A DNA stretch of 64,000 nucleotides from Butyrivibrio sp. INlla16 (GTDB lineage Bacteria; Bacillota; Clostridia; Lachnospirales; Lachnospiraceae): positions 1 through 64,000 of the forward strand of contig NZ_FMYB01000008.1 in NCBI RefSeq assembly GCF_900104155.1. The letters are read 5' to 3'. Positions 52,738 through 61,700 of this stretch are shown here, one piece after another. How positions within the stretch are numbered: position 1 is the first letter of the stretch; each line of letters starts with the position of its first letter. The notes under the pieces are model-generated. The model saw only the letters and a program-made list of their open reading frames with translations, did no database searches and was not told where the DNA came from. The position numbers were made by a program, and so were the translations under genes.

Positions 52738-54345
52738 ATGTCTCAAAACGAAAAACAAAAAGCATATATCGCTATAGATCTGAAGTCTTTTTATGCTTCT
52801 GTCGAATGCCATGATATAGGCAGAAATCCGCTGACTACAAATCTCGTAGTTGCGGACAGAAGCAGAACTTCAAAAACAATTTGTCTGGCTGTTTCTCCCG
52901 CTCTCAAAAAATATGGGATCCCCGGGAGGGCCAGACTTTTTGAGGTTGAGCAGAAGGTTAAGGAGATAAATGCGAATAGGCTGATGAAGGCTCCGGGAAG
53001 AACTTTTACAGGAGAATCGGATGATGACAACGAGCTTTCTTCAAATCCATCTCTTAAGCTGGATTTCATTGCCGCTGTGCCGAGAATGGCAAGATACATG
53101 GAGATCAGCACGGAGATTTATAAAATCTACCTGAAGTATATCTCTCCCGAGGATATACATGTTTACTCGATTGACGAGGTTTTCATAGATGCCACGGGCT
53201 ACCTTGGAACCTATAACAGAACTCCGAAGGAGCTTGCAATGGACATGATAAAGGATGTCCAGGAGGCCACCGGAATTACGGCAACAGCCGGAATTGGCAC
53301 GAATCTCTACCTTGCAAAGGTGGCGATGGATATTGTCGCCAAGCATGTTGAACCCGATGAAAACGGAGTCCGAATTGCGCAGCTGGATGAGATGAGCTAT
53401 AGGGAAAAACTGTGGAATCATACTCCTCTCGCGGACTTTTGGAGAGTCGGAAGAGGCTACGTGAAAAAACTCTCCGAGGTCGGGCTTTATACGATGGGAG
53501 ATATCGCAAGATGCAGCCTCGGAAAGGACATGGAATTCCATAACGAAGAGCTTCTTTACAAGCTTTTCGGAATTAACGCGGAGCTCCTCATTGATCATGC
53601 GTGGGGATACGAGCCCTGTACGATGGAGATGATAAAGGCCTACAAGCCCGAGAACAACAGCCTAAGTCAGGGACAGGTTCTGCATTGTCCCTATGATTTT
53701 GATAAGGCACGCATAATTGTAAGGGAAATGGCGGATGCCCTTGCCATGCAGCTTTTGGAGGAGAAAAAGGTTACCGATCAGATAGTCCTGACCATAGGCT
53801 ATGACATGGAGAGCCTTAAGATTCCCGGAATAGCTAAGAAATACAAAGGTAAAATTAAAAAGGATTATTACGGAAGAGAGGTTCCCGAGCATGCGCACGG
53901 AAGCTGTAACCTTGACGAATTCACGGCTCTCTCCGGACATATAATAGATGCAGCATTAAAGATTTATGATGAAAAAGTGGCTCCCGAGCTTTTGATAAGA
54001 AGAGTGACAATCGTCGCATCGCATGTGATAGATGAAGCTTCTTCACAAAAAGCGACAGAGGAGTCTTACGAGCAGCTTTCTCTTTTTGATATTATGAATT
54101 CGCAAAACGCTGATTCCCGGAAGGAAAATGCAGATGAGGTGGATCAGACCAAGTCGAATGAGGAGCAGAGCAGAGCTAATGAGAAACAGCTCGCCAGGTC
54201 CGATGAAAAACAGCTTGCCCTTCAGAAGGCAACTCTTGAGATTCAGAAGAAATTCGGGAAAAACGCCATAGTAAAAGGCACTTCGCTTCAGGAAGGTGCC
54301 ACCGGCCTTGAGCGAGGTAAGCAGATAGGCGGACATAAGGCCTGA
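52738..54345 (+). CDS. Y-family DNA polymerase (UmuC/UvrX-like)
   Basis: Error-prone translesion DNA polymerase of 535 residues. The palm has IDLKSFYASVEC (Asp14 and following) and YSIDEVFID (Asp146, Glu147), which supply the metal-binding acids; SRTSKTICLAVSPALKKYGI and GIGTNLYLAKVAMDI follow. The C-terminal 110 residues are acidic, contain QLSLFDI (a beta-clamp-binding-like motif, residues 446-452), and add a Glu/Lys/Gln-rich tail not required for the fold. No clear ribosome-binding site stands before the ATG, which is only 12 bases after the lipoprotein pseudogene, so translation may depend on coupling. A YolD-like gene, its usual partner, is convergent downstream. Confidence 0.9.
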   Translation: MSQNEKQKAYIAIDLKSFYASVECHDIGRNPLTTNLVVADRSRTSKTICLAVSPALKKYGIPGRARLFEVEQKVKEINANRLMKAPGRTFTGESDDDNELSSNPSLKLDFIAAVPRMARYMEISTEIYKIYLKYISPEDIHVYSIDEVFIDATGYLGTYNRTPKELAMDMIKDVQEATGITATAGIGTNLYLAKVAMDIVAKHVEPDENGVRIAQLDEMSYREKLWNHTPLADFWRVGRGYVKKLSEVGLYTMGDIARCSLGKDMEFHNEELLYKLFGINAELLIDHAWGYEPCTMEMIKAYKPENNSLSQGQVLHCPYDFDKARIIVREMADALAMQLLEEKKVTDQIVLTIGYDMESLKIPGIAKKYKGKIKKDYYGREVPEHAHGSCNLDEFTALSGHIIDAALKIYDEKVAPELLIRRVTIVASHVIDEASSQKATEESYEQLSLFDIMNSQNADSRKENADEVDQTKSNEEQSRANEKQLARSDEKQLALQKATLEIQKKFGKNAIVKGTSLQEGATGLERGKQIGGHKA

Positions 54346-54382
54346 GGGGATGCCTTGGCATAAAAAGGAATAGTTCGAAAAT

Positions 54383-54408
54383 TTTGCGGTCACAATTTGT
54401 GACCGCAA
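54383..54408. terminator. Palindromic terminator between convergent genes
   Basis: TTGCGGTCACA and TGTGACCGCAA form a perfect 11-bp stem flanked by AT-rich sequence. It sits exactly between the convergent polymerase and YolD-like genes. Confidence 0.65.
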
Positions 54409-54411
54409 ATA

Positions 54412-54813
54412 TCAGTCAAATGAGTAGATATCCTTAATAAGAATTATTGATTTATCCTCAAGTACAAGACACTTTTTGAAGGTATCGATTTTTATTATAT
54501 TGACCTGCTTAGTAACATATTCTCCACCCTCTTTTAATTCGTCGGGAACAAAATATGTCACAGTTGCAGATAATGTATCACCGGGCTCATGGGAACCAAT
54601 CATTTCCGTGAGCTTTTCATTTAGTTCTGACTGTTTTTCTTCAGTCAGTTCAATCCTCTCGCGGGTAAATCTTCCCGCTTCTGACACCTCGTCATCATAA
54701 CCCACAAGAGCAGCAAAGGGCATGAACTGGGCAGCCCTGTTTTGGAGGGGCATAGGGGGATGTTTCTTTGAGACCGGTTTTTCAAGATTAATTATATCTG
54801 CGTACTTCTCCAT
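54412..54813 (-). CDS. YolD-like protein
   Basis: A 133-residue cytoplasmic protein. PPMPLQNRAAQFMPFAALVGYDDEV is the YolD family signature, followed by a helical Glu-rich part and a short C-terminal beta region. YolD proteins are found with Y-family polymerases in Firmicutes and may regulate them. The Met at 54813 starts the conserved part; the frame extends to 54849, but the extra 12 residues have no ribosome-binding site. It is convergent with the polymerase gene, whereas the two usually form one operon. Confidence 0.85.
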   Translation of the reverse strand: MEKYADIINLEKPVSKKHPPMPLQNRAAQFMPFAALVGYDDEVSEAGRFTRERIELTEEKQSELNEKLTEMIGSHEPGDTLSATVTYFVPDELKEGGEYVTKQVNIIKIDTFKKCLVLEDKSIILIKDIYSFD

Positions 54814-54947
54814 ACCTAATAGTATAACGAGACTCTTTAGGCGGTACAATGTCCGATTTTATACTTATTTTAGATAATCATTGTATGGAAAATGGTAAAA
54901 TTAATGGATAAAAGTAATAAAAAGTAAATATAAGTGGATTTTTCCGG

Positions 54948-55173
54948 TTTTGGTACCCATGATTTGAGAAAATAGGGGTACCAAACTGGCAAAAAGGAAC
55001 TCTCATTTACAATAGGTAATGAAAAAGCAGAAAAATCCGGCTAAAAAGGGTACCAAAAGTGCTATTTTGCCGTTGTATTTACTTTTTCAGCATTCTGCCC
55101 TGCGTAGAAAGCACATGCCCCGGCGCAGAATGCGTTATACCTCAGTCCAGAAAACATTTGCCCCGGCGCAGAA
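54948..55173. repeat. Decayed alternating-word array C
   Basis: TTTTGGTACCC (54948-54958) and GGGTACCAAA (54976-54985) form one stem with 25-bp spacing between GGTACC cores; GGTACC returns at 55049. Further on, GCCCCGGCGCAGAA occurs twice with GCAGAA at 55115 and 55168 (53 bp apart), and a partial complement TTCTGCCC lies at 55094. The spacing equals that of arrays A and B, but units are missing. It fills most of the 484-base gap between the divergent YolD-like gene and the next operon; the rest (54814-54947) shows only AT-rich sequence. Confidence 0.6.
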
Positions 55174-55184
55174 AGGGAAAGCCT

Positions 55185-55286
55185 GTGGATAACAATAGCA
55201 TCTTAACTTTTCATCCCGACGAAATAATCCTTCGTGAGGGAGAAGACAGCAAGGAAATGCTAAAGCGGTATATCTATAACAGATAA
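55185..55286 (+). CDS. Possible 33-residue remnant with cyclic-nucleotide-domain-like start
   Basis: A GTG at 55185 follows AAAGGG by about seven bases and opens a 33-codon frame ending 11 bases before the MFS gene. The stretch LTFHPDEIILREGEDSKEM resembles the opening of cyclic-nucleotide-binding domains (F.PGE.I..EGD...EMY), but the following strand is absent. It may be the remnant of a regulatory gene, a leader peptide, or chance. Confidence 0.3.
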   Translation: MDNNSILTFHPDEIILREGEDSKEMLKRYIYNR

Positions 55287-55297
55287 GGACAGACATT

Positions 55298-57538
55298 ATG
55301 AAGATAAAGAGAAATCGCGTAATTCTTACAATGATTCTCCTGGGTGTCGTAATGACGCTTTTTTCCGCTGCCCTGAATACCATGTCATACCGCAAATTGC
55401 AGGCTGACACGGTGGTCCATTCCGGAGTCCTTAATACGACAAGTGCCGTGAGGAAGATGAACTATGCGCTGAGCTTTGGAAAACCGATCAATAAGTTCTA
55501 TGGTCTTACGGACATCATGGAGGGCATAGCCGCGTTGTCTACAGACATTATCGGTGTGGAGGTCACTGACAGCAAAGGGGAGAGAGTAGAGGCAATCAGT
55601 GACATTGATGAGCCTGTAAGAAGAACCACTCCGGATGAGGAATATGTTATCCGGTCTGATGGTTTGTACGCTTTTGTGGATTTCGATGGCGGTGAGATGA
55701 TTCTTAAGTTTGATAAGGGATCAGTAGAAGCTGCTACGAGAGAATATCTGGAATACATAGTAAGGGTAAGCTTAGCTGTCATGCTTACAGTAATCATAGC
55801 GGCTTTCGCCTCCTGTTTCATCCTGGGAGGAGAGGAACTTACCGTAAAGCGGATGCGCATTACGGCTATCATAATACTTGTTGCATCCCAGTGTCTGCTT
55901 GGCACATTTTCGATGATGAAGGTGAGTTCTGCTTTCGATACTTCCCTGGATAAGATAGCGATAATGACAGCGCGCTCGGTGGAAAATGATATAAACGAGG
56001 TCATCAACAAGGGCGTAGATTATGATGAATTCACAGGACTTGAGGAATACCTTGAGGACCTGTCACAGAGCATTCCGGAAATATCGAGCATGGAGATAAT
56101 GACGGAAAGCAAAGCGGATACCGACGAGAATAAATGTATAAATATTGATGTTCAGAACAAGGATGGAATTAACCTTAATTGTAATTACAGCATTGATTAT
56201 ATAAACAGAAAAAAAATTAACAATGCCATAGATATTATCATATTGATTCTTATAGCAATCTTTATGAGTTTGGAGACGATAAAGTTCCTTACCAATCATA
56301 TCGAATACAGGGACAGCCGCCGGGAAAAAGAGCTATATATCCCGGGCTTTCGTCTGTTTGTCTTTGCAGAAGGTATTGCCTTTGCACTGGACAGCGGCTT
56401 TTTCTCGGTGTTCAGTAATAAAATGTTTGATGCGATGAATCTGCCCGAGTCCATGTCCTTTTTAGGCGGAATGCCCAATACCATGTTCTCGGTTGCGGTG
56501 CTAATCGGCCTGTTTGGCTGCGGCACTCTGATAAACAGATTCGGTATGAAGAAGACGCTGATTGCCGGAATAGTAGCCGGAATCCTCGGATATATATTGT
56601 GCGCCTTTTCACCTAATCTGCCTTTCCTTATCGTATCCAGATTTATATTCGGTTTTTGCGACGGCATAATTGTAAATGCCATAAGGCTCTATGCGGCATC
56701 CCAGAAAAATCAGGAGATGCATAACAGACTTCTTGTGGAATACATGGCGGCAATTAATCTCGGTGTATGCTGCGGTGTGGTAATAGGCGGACTTATAGCG
56801 GATGTGGCATCCTATGCAGTTGTATTCCTGGTAGGTGCGGCTATCGGATGTCTGTGTCTGTTTCTTATATTCATCGCTCATTTCCCTGAAAAGCAGGAAA
56901 ACGAGAAGGGAATTTCATTTTTCGAAGCTGTAAAGGAACTCAGAATCCCTCAGGTCAGCATATTCATGATCTTTGTAGTTATTCCTTTGTACATGGCTTC
57001 GCTGTTTGTGGAGTATACATTCCCGCTGTTCGGAGATGAGATGAATTTCTCCAATTCAATGGTGGCGGGACTCCTGATGGTCAATTTCATGATAATTGCA
57101 TACCTTACGGATCCGATTTCGGAATGGGTTACGAAAAGGATGCGCACAAGGCCGGCGATGTTTCTTTATATGCTGTTTCAGACCCTGAGCATTGGCCTTT
57201 TTGTATTAACATCAAGTATTTGGGCTGCGATACTGGCTATCATTTTTACAAGCCTGTGGGACTGCTTCGGTATGGTTGTAATTGATTCGGGACTGGATCA
57301 TGTTGAAGGAACCGTCACGGAGCAGAGTACACTTCTTCAGATGGTGTTTGGTAAGATCGCGATAGGAATAGGACCTATTGCAATAACCTCGCGTCTTAAC
57401 AAAGGCGCTGCTAATGCTACCGGAATTATCGTGGCAGCTCTGGTAATCGGCCTGGTAGTTTACGGAGCGGCAATACTCTATTTTAAAAGCAAGGATAATA
57501 GAGCGAAGGAGGTGGCAGATAATGAAAACACGAAATAA
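55298..57538 (+). CDS. MFS transporter with extra N-terminal sensor-like domains
   Basis: A 746-residue membrane protein. Residues 9-27 form a first span, about 30-150 an extracytoplasmic domain (FYGLTDIMEGIAALSTDIIG, EEYVIRSDGLYAFVDF) resembling a Cache-type sensor. Two spans follow (about 152-205), a second extracytoplasmic region (about 206-310), another span, then a complete MFS core of about twelve spans (GTLINRFGMKKTLIAGIVAG is the loop 2-3 motif; FGFCDGIIVNAIRLYAAS follows). About 330 residues precede the MFS core, far more than usual. The gene overlaps the next by 17 bases and leads the operon that contains the peptide synthetase, so it may export the peptide or sense its environment. 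Confidence 0.78.
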   Translation: MKIKRNRVILTMILLGVVMTLFSAALNTMSYRKLQADTVVHSGVLNTTSAVRKMNYALSFGKPINKFYGLTDIMEGIAALSTDIIGVEVTDSKGERVEAISDIDEPVRRTTPDEEYVIRSDGLYAFVDFDGGEMILKFDKGSVEAATREYLEYIVRVSLAVMLTVIIAAFASCFILGGEELTVKRMRITAIIILVASQCLLGTFSMMKVSSAFDTSLDKIAIMTARSVENDINEVINKGVDYDEFTGLEEYLEDLSQSIPEISSMEIMTESKADTDENKCINIDVQNKDGINLNCNYSIDYINRKKINNAIDIIILILIAIFMSLETIKFLTNHIEYRDSRREKELYIPGFRLFVFAEGIAFALDSGFFSVFSNKMFDAMNLPESMSFLGGMPNTMFSVAVLIGLFGCGTLINRFGMKKTLIAGIVAGILGYILCAFSPNLPFLIVSRFIFGFCDGIIVNAIRLYAASQKNQEMHNRLLVEYMAAINLGVCCGVVIGGLIADVASYAVVFLVGAAIGCLCLFLIFIAHFPEKQENEKGISFFEAVKELRIPQVSIFMIFVVIPLYMASLFVEYTFPLFGDEMNFSNSMVAGLLMVNFMIIAYLTDPISEWVTKRMRTRPAMFLYMLFQTLSIGLFVLTSSIWAAILAIIFTSLWDCFGMVVIDSGLDHVEGTVTEQSTLLQMVFGKIAIGIGPIAITSRLNKGAANATGIIVAALVIGLVVYGAAILYFKSKDNRAKEVADNENTK

Positions 57539-58694
57539 ACTGACTGCAACTATCTGCATAATTTGTATTTTAATCATCTCCTCCCTTACTAAGGTGTGCG
57601 AAGCGAATGCATCGGAAAATGTAACTCCCGGCACTCCCATCAGATTAGGATATGTTGAGAGCGAGGAATATGGTTCGTTTACCCAGCTCCTGTTGGATAT
57701 AGCCATTGAATTCACCTATGAGGGAAGCATTAGTCAGTCCTTTGCAGAGAAATATAAGGACGTGAATTTTGAAGAAAAATTATCTTCGGGTGATACCGAA
57801 AAATTATGGAACGATATCTGTGATGCCAATGTTGCAGGGGCGAAATATGTATTTGTAAGAGATGCATTTTTCAATCTTGATGATATGAATGAAGAGGATT
57901 ATAGGAGCGTCACAAACCGCGATGATGTAGATATTATTCTGTCGATGGGAACGGCGTCGGGTGTTTATCTTAAAAATAACGAGAAAAAGAATAAGTTCAT
58001 GAATATGTACGCGGCAGATCCTATCGATTCGGGCATTGTTAAAAGCGAGACGGAGCGCTTCGATGACAGGTCATTTGCGCTTGTTGATACCACGCCTTAT
58101 ATCAGACAGATGGATGCCGGTTATAAATTCATTGGGTTTAAAAAGCTCGGAGTTGTATATGAGGATTCCCGGGATGCATATATTTATTCAGGAATCCCGA
58201 CGATAGAAGCAAAAGCAAAGGAATACGGCTTCGAGGTTGTATATGAAAATGTGGATGAGCCTGTTACGGATGATGATTATGAAAGATATTATGATGAATT
58301 AAAACAGGCCTACAGGAAACTCGCTGATAAAGGCATAGACTGTCTGCTTGTTACGGTATCCTCCATTGAGTACGAGGAAAAAATGCAGGAGCTTCTTGAT
58401 GACTGTATTATTCCGAAAAAGATTAAAACCATGGCTCAGGATGAGCTTATGCCTGTTGCCAACGGTGTACTTTTCGGAATTACCATGACTGATTGCAGTG
58501 AGTCGGCAAATCATGTGGTACAGCAGATTCGAAGATATGCCGAGGAGGGGGTATCCTTTGATCAATTGGATATGGTATGTGAAACTACGCCAAAGATAGG
58601 AGTGAATTATACAACGGCGGAGAAAGTAGATTTTGACATTTCATTTAGCAACCTTCAGCTGGTGGACTATATCTACAGAGATGATAAAAAGTAA
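57522..58694 (+). CDS. ABC-type substrate-binding protein (PF04392-like)
   Basis: A 390-residue exported protein: signal peptide MKTRNKLTATICIICILIIS, then a periplasmic-binding fold with IRLGYVESEEYGSF, DVDIILSMGTASGVYL, YKFIGFKKLGVVYEDSRDA and CLLVTVSSIEYEEKMQ, as in TrpX-type ABC_sub_bind proteins. No permease or ATPase is encoded nearby, so it may serve as an extracellular sensor partner of the MFS protein or use a transporter elsewhere. GAAGGAGG lies inside the upstream gene, whose end it overlaps. Twelve bases separate it from the peptide synthetase start. Confidence 0.75.
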   Translation: MKTRNKLTATICIICILIISSLTKVCEANASENVTPGTPIRLGYVESEEYGSFTQLLLDIAIEFTYEGSISQSFAEKYKDVNFEEKLSSGDTEKLWNDICDANVAGAKYVFVRDAFFNLDDMNEEDYRSVTNRDDVDIILSMGTASGVYLKNNEKKNKFMNMYAADPIDSGIVKSETERFDDRSFALVDTTPYIRQMDAGYKFIGFKKLGVVYEDSRDAYIYSGIPTIEAKAKEYGFEVVYENVDEPVTDDDYERYYDELKQAYRKLADKGIDCLLVTVSSIEYEEKMQELLDDCIIPKKIKTMAQDELMPVANGVLFGITMTDCSESANHVVQQIRRYAEEGVSFDQLDMVCETTPKIGVNYTTAEKVDFDISFSNLQLVDYIYRDDKK

Positions 58695-58706
58695 TGGGGA
58701 ACATGG

Positions 58707-61700
58707 ATGATGCACGAACCGATCAGACCTTATGAAATAAAATCCATATTGCCGCTGATAGCGGAGTCTGCAAGGGCATATGAAAATATGCCTGCGCTTT
58801 ATTGTGGGGAAAATAAATATACCTACGGTGAGCTTGATAAGCTTAGCGGAAAACTGGCAGCCTTTTTAAAGAAGCAGGGGATAGTAAAGGGGGATGTCAT
58901 TTCCGTTCTCGTTCCCCGCTGCGAATATATGACTATTGCTCCGCTTGGGATACTTCGCGTGGGAGCAGCGTATCAGCCACTGGATCCTTCTTACCCCGAA
59001 GAGCGTCTGCGCTTTATGATAGAGGATGCGGATGCACCTGTCATTATAGTTTCAAAAGAGCTTGAACATCGGATAACGTCTGCGTGTGAAGGCAGAAAAC
59101 AGCGCACAATACTCTATATGGAGGATATCCCGAACCTCCCGGATACATCCGAAGTTATTTGGGAAAATGTAAGCGGTGATGACCGCTTTGTAATACTGTA
59201 CACATCAGGTACTACCGGTGTGCCCAAGGGTATCGTCCTGACACATGGCAATATTTATTCAGCCTGCAAATGGCATCTGAAATATTATGAAGTGGATGAT
59301 AGTTGCCGCATGGCACAGCATCCGAGCTTTGTCTTTGATCTTGCGATAGTGGAACTTTTGCTTCCGCTTACTTCAGGTGCTTCAATCTATATCATTCCCG
59401 AAGAGATAAGAACAGATTTAGGTGAGCTCAATAGCTTTCTTGAAAAGCATAAAATCACTCATCTTACCATGACGACGCAGCTTGGAAGACAGTTTGCAAT
59501 GACTGTTTCAAACCACTGTCTTCGTCATCTGACTGTTGGCGGAGAAGCACTTGTATCAGTGGCTCCTCCGACCGGATACACACTGACTAACGATTACGGC
59601 CCGGCTGAGTGCACACTGTATACGACGATTTTTCCTATAGATAAAGAATATCCGGGCAAGGCGCCCATAGGAAAAGCAGTTGACGAGGTCAGATTATATG
59701 TGGTGGATGAGAACGGACAGGAGAAAGGACCGGGCGAGATAGGCGAACTTTGCATAGCCGGTCCCCATGTTGCATTTGGATATTTGAATCGACCGGAGCT
59801 TACAGAGAAATCATTTACGGACAATCCTTTTTCTGATGATCCCGAATATAAAAGGATGTATCACTCAGGAGATCTTGTCATAAGACATGAAGGCGGAATC
59901 TTCGAATTCATGGGAAGAGCCGACAGACAGGTCAAGATACGCGGAATAAGAATAGAGCCTGCAGAGATAGAGGAACTCTTAAGAGGCTATGACGGAATTG
60001 ATGATGTGGTTATCTCGACTCCCGAGGTAGGAGGACAGAGAGTTATAGCCGCTTATTATCTTGCGGATTCAGAACTTGATACCAATGAGCTTGAGGATTA
60101 TGTGCGCAGGTTTAAGCCTTCTTATATGGTTCCGTCCTTTTTTATACGAATAGACAGTATTCCCCTTAATACAAACGGAAAGGTGGATTATGAAAAGCTT
60201 GAGGTGCCGGATTTTGACCTTAACAAGGCTGAATATGAAGCACCGGCGAATGATACGGAGAAGGAACTGACACTAATTTATGAAGCGCTTCTTGGCATTA
60301 CGAAAGTCGGAAGAAACGACGATTTTATGCGGATAGGCGGCGACTCACTTCTTACTGCAAGGCTCCTGTTTGAAATCGAAAAACATTTTTCATGCAGATT
60401 AAGTACGCGGGATATCATGGAGAATTCTATTGTTTCCGAGCTTGCTAACCTTATTGAAAAAAGGAGTCTCGAAGATACGGATTCGGGCTTTAGGGCTATC
60501 GATGAAAAACTTCTGCCGGAGCAGGATTATTATCCTGTTAGTAAAGCGCAGGAGAGAATATATACAGCCCAGAAGCTCCTTGACGATAACGATTCCACGT
60601 ATCTTCTTAGCATGTCTATACTGACTGAAAAAAGGCCTGATAAGGGAAGAACCAAAGAGGTGCTTTATAAGCTTTTTGAACGTCATGAGAGCCTTCGAAC
60701 TTCATTTTATATGCAGGGCTCTGATATAGTTCAGAGGATTCAGCCAGCTGACAGCGAGTGGATAACGAAGGCTGTTGAAAAGGCATATACAGAGGAAGTT
60801 CCCGCATATTTTGAACTTGAAGATGCTCCGCTTTTTAGGTGGAGTATTGGAGATGGCGGAATTACTTTCTACTGGCACCACATTATAAATGACGGCACCG
60901 GAATGGCTATGTTCGGGCAGGAATTCGCCGCTCTTTACAACGGCGAAGAGCTTGAAGATACGTCTATTCACCAGAAGGAATACGCTTCGTGGGAGCGTGA
61001 ATGGATGTCATCTGATGCCTATAAGCATTGCATAGATGAATGGACAGGGCTCCTGTCAGATCATGCCGACAGCAGAGAATTAAGGCTTCCTTATGATGGA
61101 GTATTTAATGAGTCCGAAAAGGCAAAAGCAGGGCATGTAAAGCTTGAACTCGGTGATGGACTATCAAAGGAAATCGAGAAAAACTGCAGGGATCTCGGAG
61201 TTACTCCCTACATGTTTTTTGTAACGGTTTTCGCGGTTTTGCTACATAAATATACCGGAAAGAAAAGGTTTATTCTCGGAACGGCAGTGGATGGAAGGCA
61301 GCAGCAAGGCACGGTAAAACTCCAGGGAATGTTCGCAAATACATTACCGATAGCCATGAATGTAAAGGAAAGTATGACCTTTTCGCAGCTCCTTGACAGT
61401 GTCAGGGATAAGGTACTTTTCATGCTGGATAACAGGCAGGCCTCACTGGAGGACATATCAGCCGGTTATGAAAATCTTGGAGGCATAAGGCGCACTGCAC
61501 ACGGGCACCAGTTATTTGATGTCTTTTTTGTGATGCGTGATTTTGGCAGCGCGCTGCCTGACATGGACGGACGACCTTCGAAAATGTACTGGCCCTATGA
61601 TGAGATGCCGATGTACGACCTCACACTTGAAGGCGGAATGGAAAAGGACGCATACTATTTTGTTTTCGAGTATGACAGGAATCTGTTTGATGAGGAAAGC

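Noticed and set aside
55059-55286. 75-codon open frame before the MFS gene
   Set aside because: Its first half is the decayed array C. Only the last 33 codons, from a GTG at 55185, look protein-like, so only that part is listed, at low confidence.
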